A stretch of 8,355 nt of DNA from NCBI GenBank assembly GCA_017560705.1, contig JAFZEK010000346.1, positions 1 to 8,355 of the forward strand, read 5' to 3'. The stretch comes from Bacteroidales bacterium (lineage in GTDB: Bacteria > Bacteroidota > Bacteroidia > Bacteroidales > P3). Every line of letters begins with the position of its first letter. The first letter of the stretch is position 1. Below the pieces are notes generated by a model. It was not told the origin of the DNA and made no database searches. It saw only the letters and a program-made list of their open reading frames with translations. The translations under genes and the position numbers were made by a program. Shown here in pieces: positions 6,587 to 8,355 of the stretch.

Positions 6587-7705
6587 ATGAGTGTTGTAGT
6601 AAAAGAAGTAAAAACTAAGAGCCAAAGGAAATTATTTATAACATTTCCTGATATATTGTTCAAAAACTGTAAAAACTATCTACCACAGTTGCATAGAGAT
6701 GAATATAATATTCTATTTACTAATAATTTAGCTAAGGAATATTGTAAATTTTCAGCATGGATCGCTTACCAAAACGGAAAAGTGGTTGGAAGGGTAGCTG
6801 CTATAATAAATACACGTGCTAACACATTGTGGAACAATAAAAAAATACGTTTTGGATGGTTTGATTTTGTAGAAGATTTCGAAGTATGTAAAGCATTAAT
6901 ACTTACTGTTGAAAACTTTGCAAAGCAAAACAATTGTACTTATATTCATGGTCCTACGGGTTTTACTGAAATGGATAGAGAATCTTGGATAGTAGAAGGT
7001 TTTGACCAAAGACACAGTTCTGCTGGATTTTACAACTTTCCTTACTATTTGGATTATATCCGTAAGTTAGGATATTTTGTTGACTGTGAGTGGCTACAAT
7101 ATAAAATGCCTGCTTCTCAGCCTGTTCCTGAAAAGGTAGATAGAATTAATACTTTGATACTTGAAAAATATAATTTACGCTTATTGGAATTTACATCGAA
7201 AAAGGATATAATGCCATATGCACGTAATTTTTTTTTACTTCTAAATACTTCATTCAAAGAATTATATGAGTTTGTACCACTTACAGATAAGGAAATAGAC
7301 CACTATACAAAGGCTTATTTTACTTTTTTAGATCCATCGTTGGTGAAATTAGTAGTAGATAAAAATGATGATTTAGTAGCTTTTGCTGTTGCAATTCCTT
7401 CATTGACTAATGCTTATATAAAAGCTAAAGGTAAACTTTTTCCTTTTGGATGGTATTATCTACTGAAAGCTTTAAAGACTTATAGTGAGGTAGATTTGTT
7501 GTTAAATGGTGTTCATCCTGAGTGGCAAAAACGTGGAATACATTCTATATATCATTCAGCTTTGAATAAAACACTGATAAACAAAGGCGTAAATTGGGCT
7601 TATTCTAATCCTCAAATAATTACAAATATTGCAGTAAAAGTGTGGGATAATACATACGAATCTGAATTGATAATAAAACGTGCATGTTTTGCTAAAGCAC
7701 TGTAA
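6587..7705 (+). CDS. Double-GNAT-fold acyltransferase-like protein, copy 2
   Basis: This 372-residue paralogue of the preceding gene aligns along its whole length with only a two-residue gap near position 224 and a shorter C-terminus. By my count about 41 of the first 79 aligned residues are identical. Shared blocks include VGRVAAIIN (67-75), FDFVED (92-97), the CEW-KMPASQP stretch (167-179), KGKLFPFGW (281-289), LLLNGVHPEWQKRGIHS with Q314KRG317, and NPQIITN (341-347). It has the same two GNAT-like halves. The ATG lies 6 bp after the stop of copy 1, so both are probably translated from one message. The pair looks like an old tandem duplication kept in frame with no decay, which suggests distinct substrates or a heteromer. 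It is the last gene before a strong terminator. A role in ceramide N-acylation or headgroup modification is an inference from location. Confidence 0.75.
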   Translation: MSVVVKEVKTKSQRKLFITFPDILFKNCKNYLPQLHRDEYNILFTNNLAKEYCKFSAWIAYQNGKVVGRVAAIINTRANTLWNNKKIRFGWFDFVEDFEVCKALILTVENFAKQNNCTYIHGPTGFTEMDRESWIVEGFDQRHSSAGFYNFPYYLDYIRKLGYFVDCEWLQYKMPASQPVPEKVDRINTLILEKYNLRLLEFTSKKDIMPYARNFFLLLNTSFKELYEFVPLTDKEIDHYTKAYFTFLDPSLVKLVVDKNDDLVAFAVAIPSLTNAYIKAKGKLFPFGWYYLLKALKTYSEVDLLLNGVHPEWQKRGIHSIYHSALNKTLINKGVNWAYSNPQIITNIAVKVWDNTYESELIIKRACFAKAL

Positions 7706-7724
7706 AGCGTGCACTTAAGTATGG

Positions 7725-7851
7725 TATTAATCGATTATTAGTACCCCTATTAATCGGTTATTAATACTTTCAATAGTCGATTAATAGGATGTAATATAGT
7801 CGATTATATAGATACATAATAGTCGACTATTGTTCCAACAATAGTCGACTA
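7725..7851. repeat. Array of six palindromes phased at 23 bp
   Basis: Six dyad-symmetric elements are centred (between C and G of TCG) at 7732.5, 7755.5, 7778.5, 7801.5, 7824.5 and 7846.5, so the step is 23, 23, 23, 23 and 22 bp. Cores change from left to right: TTAATCGATTA, TTAATCGGTTA, TAGTCGATTA (twice), TAGTCGACTA (twice). The 9-12 bp between cores are not conserved. The array lies between two convergent genes, 20 bp after the stop of copy 2, so it is not in a promoter position for either gene. It could be a protein-binding array, a chain of hairpins at the transcript end, or an ageing tandem repeat. It is too short-spaced for CRISPR. Confidence 0.8.
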
Positions 7852-7858
7852 ATTTTTT
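7820..7858 (+). terminator. Strong intrinsic terminator of the SPT/double-GNAT cluster
   Basis: The last two palindromes form one long stem: 7820-7834 (TAGTCGACTATTGTT) pairs perfectly with 7837-7851 around a CC apex (in practice a slightly larger loop). TTTTTT follows at 7853-7858, one base after the stem. It lies 114 bp after the stop of the second double-GNAT gene. The stem is symmetrical and so also forms in the opposite transcript from the SDR gene, but there it has only a weak T-rich tail. Confidence 0.8.
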
Positions 7859-7908
7859 AGAGTTATCCAATCAATACTTGGACAGCTATATGGTTTATGT
7901 GTATTAAT

Positions 7909-8355
7909 TTACACCTTGTAATAGTCTCGTAAAATATTGATAAACAAGTTTCCTGGTATTATTCGTTTTAGAATTACCGATAGTTTTTGCTCCAAATTAG
8001 CCACTACGTATCTAAAACGTGGATTTTTCAATTCTATTATTTTCTCTATCTTTTTAGCTAGTATAATAGGTTTTAAACCCCCATTTTCTTCTTTTTCTAT
8101 TATTTTTAGCGAGCGTAAGAAGCTTTCTTTGTAATTATTATTTTGTAGTGTTAGAAATGATTTTTTACGGTTTGCTGTAAAGTTAGTAGAAAAATCACCA
8201 GGTTCTACTAATATTACTTTTATTCCAAAACCTTTTACTTCGGCTGCAAGTGCTTCGCTGTAGCCCTCTATAGCAAACTTAGAAGCTGAATAAAAACCTT
8301 GATATGGTAGTCCTATAATTCCACCTATCGAGCTGATATTTATTATTTTACCATA
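7909..8355 (-). CDS. Classical short-chain dehydrogenase/reductase, N-terminal half beyond window
   Basis: The 148 visible residues are the C-terminal part of a classical SDR (NAD(P)-dependent oxidoreductase). They begin YGKIINISSIGG with the catalytic Ser in the NISS strand. The active-site YSASK follows, with Tyr22 and Lys26 in window numbering, then FAIEGYSEAL on the same helix, and VILVEPGDF with the PG turn after strand 6. The remaining 85 residues are the variable substrate-binding and C-terminal region; the stop is at 7909-7911. The Rossmann TGxxxGxG motif and NAG motif lie past the right edge, so cofactor choice cannot be judged. The YSASKFAI-EAL--EVK stretch resembles the eukaryotic 3-ketodihydrosphingosine reductase as well as many other SDRs. 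It is convergent with the SPT/double-GNAT cluster, so it is not in the same operon. Reduction of 3-ketosphinganine is a testable guess; a generic SDR is the safe call. Confidence 0.9.
   Translation of the reverse strand, partial: YGKIINISSIGGIIGLPYQGFYSASKFAIEGYSEALAAEVKGFGIKVILVEPGDFSTNFTANRKKSFLTLQNNNYKESFLRSLKIIEKEENGGLKPIILAKKIEKIIELKNPRFRYVVANLEQKLSVILKRIIPGNLFINILRDYYKV

Noticed and set aside
7725..7851. CRISPR array
   Set aside because: The unit is 22-23 bp in total with only 9-12 bp between palindromic cores, the cores diverge, and there are no cas genes; CRISPR repeats and spacers are each longer.
7866..7882. TCCAA/TTGGA hairpin as terminator of the SDR gene
   Set aside because: The stem is only 5 bp and no T-tract follows on the minus strand.
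7937..8134. 65-residue plus-strand open frame
   Set aside because: It is antisense to the SDR gene, whose frame is continuous with a catalytic YSASK motif and a proper stop.

Overview
The window looks like chromosomal DNA from an AT-rich member of the Bacteroidota, most likely the Bacteroidales. Three things point there. Two promoters fit the Bacteroides-type pattern (a TTG/TTTT -33 element, about 20 bp, then TAnnTTTG). Gene starts lack clear Shine-Dalgarno sequences and sit behind A-rich leaders. The proteins resemble Bacteroidales families as I remember them, above all a serine palmitoyltransferase of the gut-Bacteroides type. Sampled coding lines are about 30-35% G+C by hand count, and an intergenic line about 17%. 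Species cannot be named from this.

Layout. (1) The left edge, minus strand, holds most of nadA (quinolinate synthase, NAD synthesis), cut by the window edge. (2) An 800-bp gene-free, very AT-rich divergent region (809-1608) carries the nadA promoter, the rpiB promoter, four copies of TTATCAACA, a 14-bp inverted repeat, an 11-bp hairpin and one near-palindrome with core AGTCGAC. (3) A plus-strand cluster runs rpiB (ribose-5-phosphate isomerase B), a LutB-like LUD/double [4Fe-4S] protein with a shortened LUD domain, and deoC (deoxyribose-phosphate aldolase). (4) After a 107-bp gap come a serine palmitoyltransferase and two adjacent, mutually homologous proteins built from two GNAT-like halves. 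(5) A 203-bp convergent intergenic region holds six copies of a palindrome centred on TCG(A/G) at a strict 23-bp period (last step 22). The last two copies fold into a 15-bp stem with a T6 tract, a very good terminator. (6) The right edge, minus strand, holds the C-terminal half of a classical short-chain dehydrogenase, also cut by the window edge.

How the genes work together. rpiB and deoC are both pentose-phosphate enzymes: DeoC splits deoxyribose-5-phosphate to glyceraldehyde-3-phosphate and acetaldehyde, and RpiB interconverts ribose-5-phosphate and ribulose-5-phosphate. The Fe-S protein between them is an unexplained redox partner. Serine palmitoyltransferase makes 3-ketosphinganine, the first sphingolipid intermediate. 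The next steps are ketone reduction (typically by an SDR) and N-acylation (by an acyl-CoA-dependent acyltransferase), so the tandem double-GNAT proteins and the flanking SDR are reasonable, unproven candidates for a compact ceramide-synthesis locus. The least explained DNA is the phased palindrome array and its lone relative upstream of rpiB.
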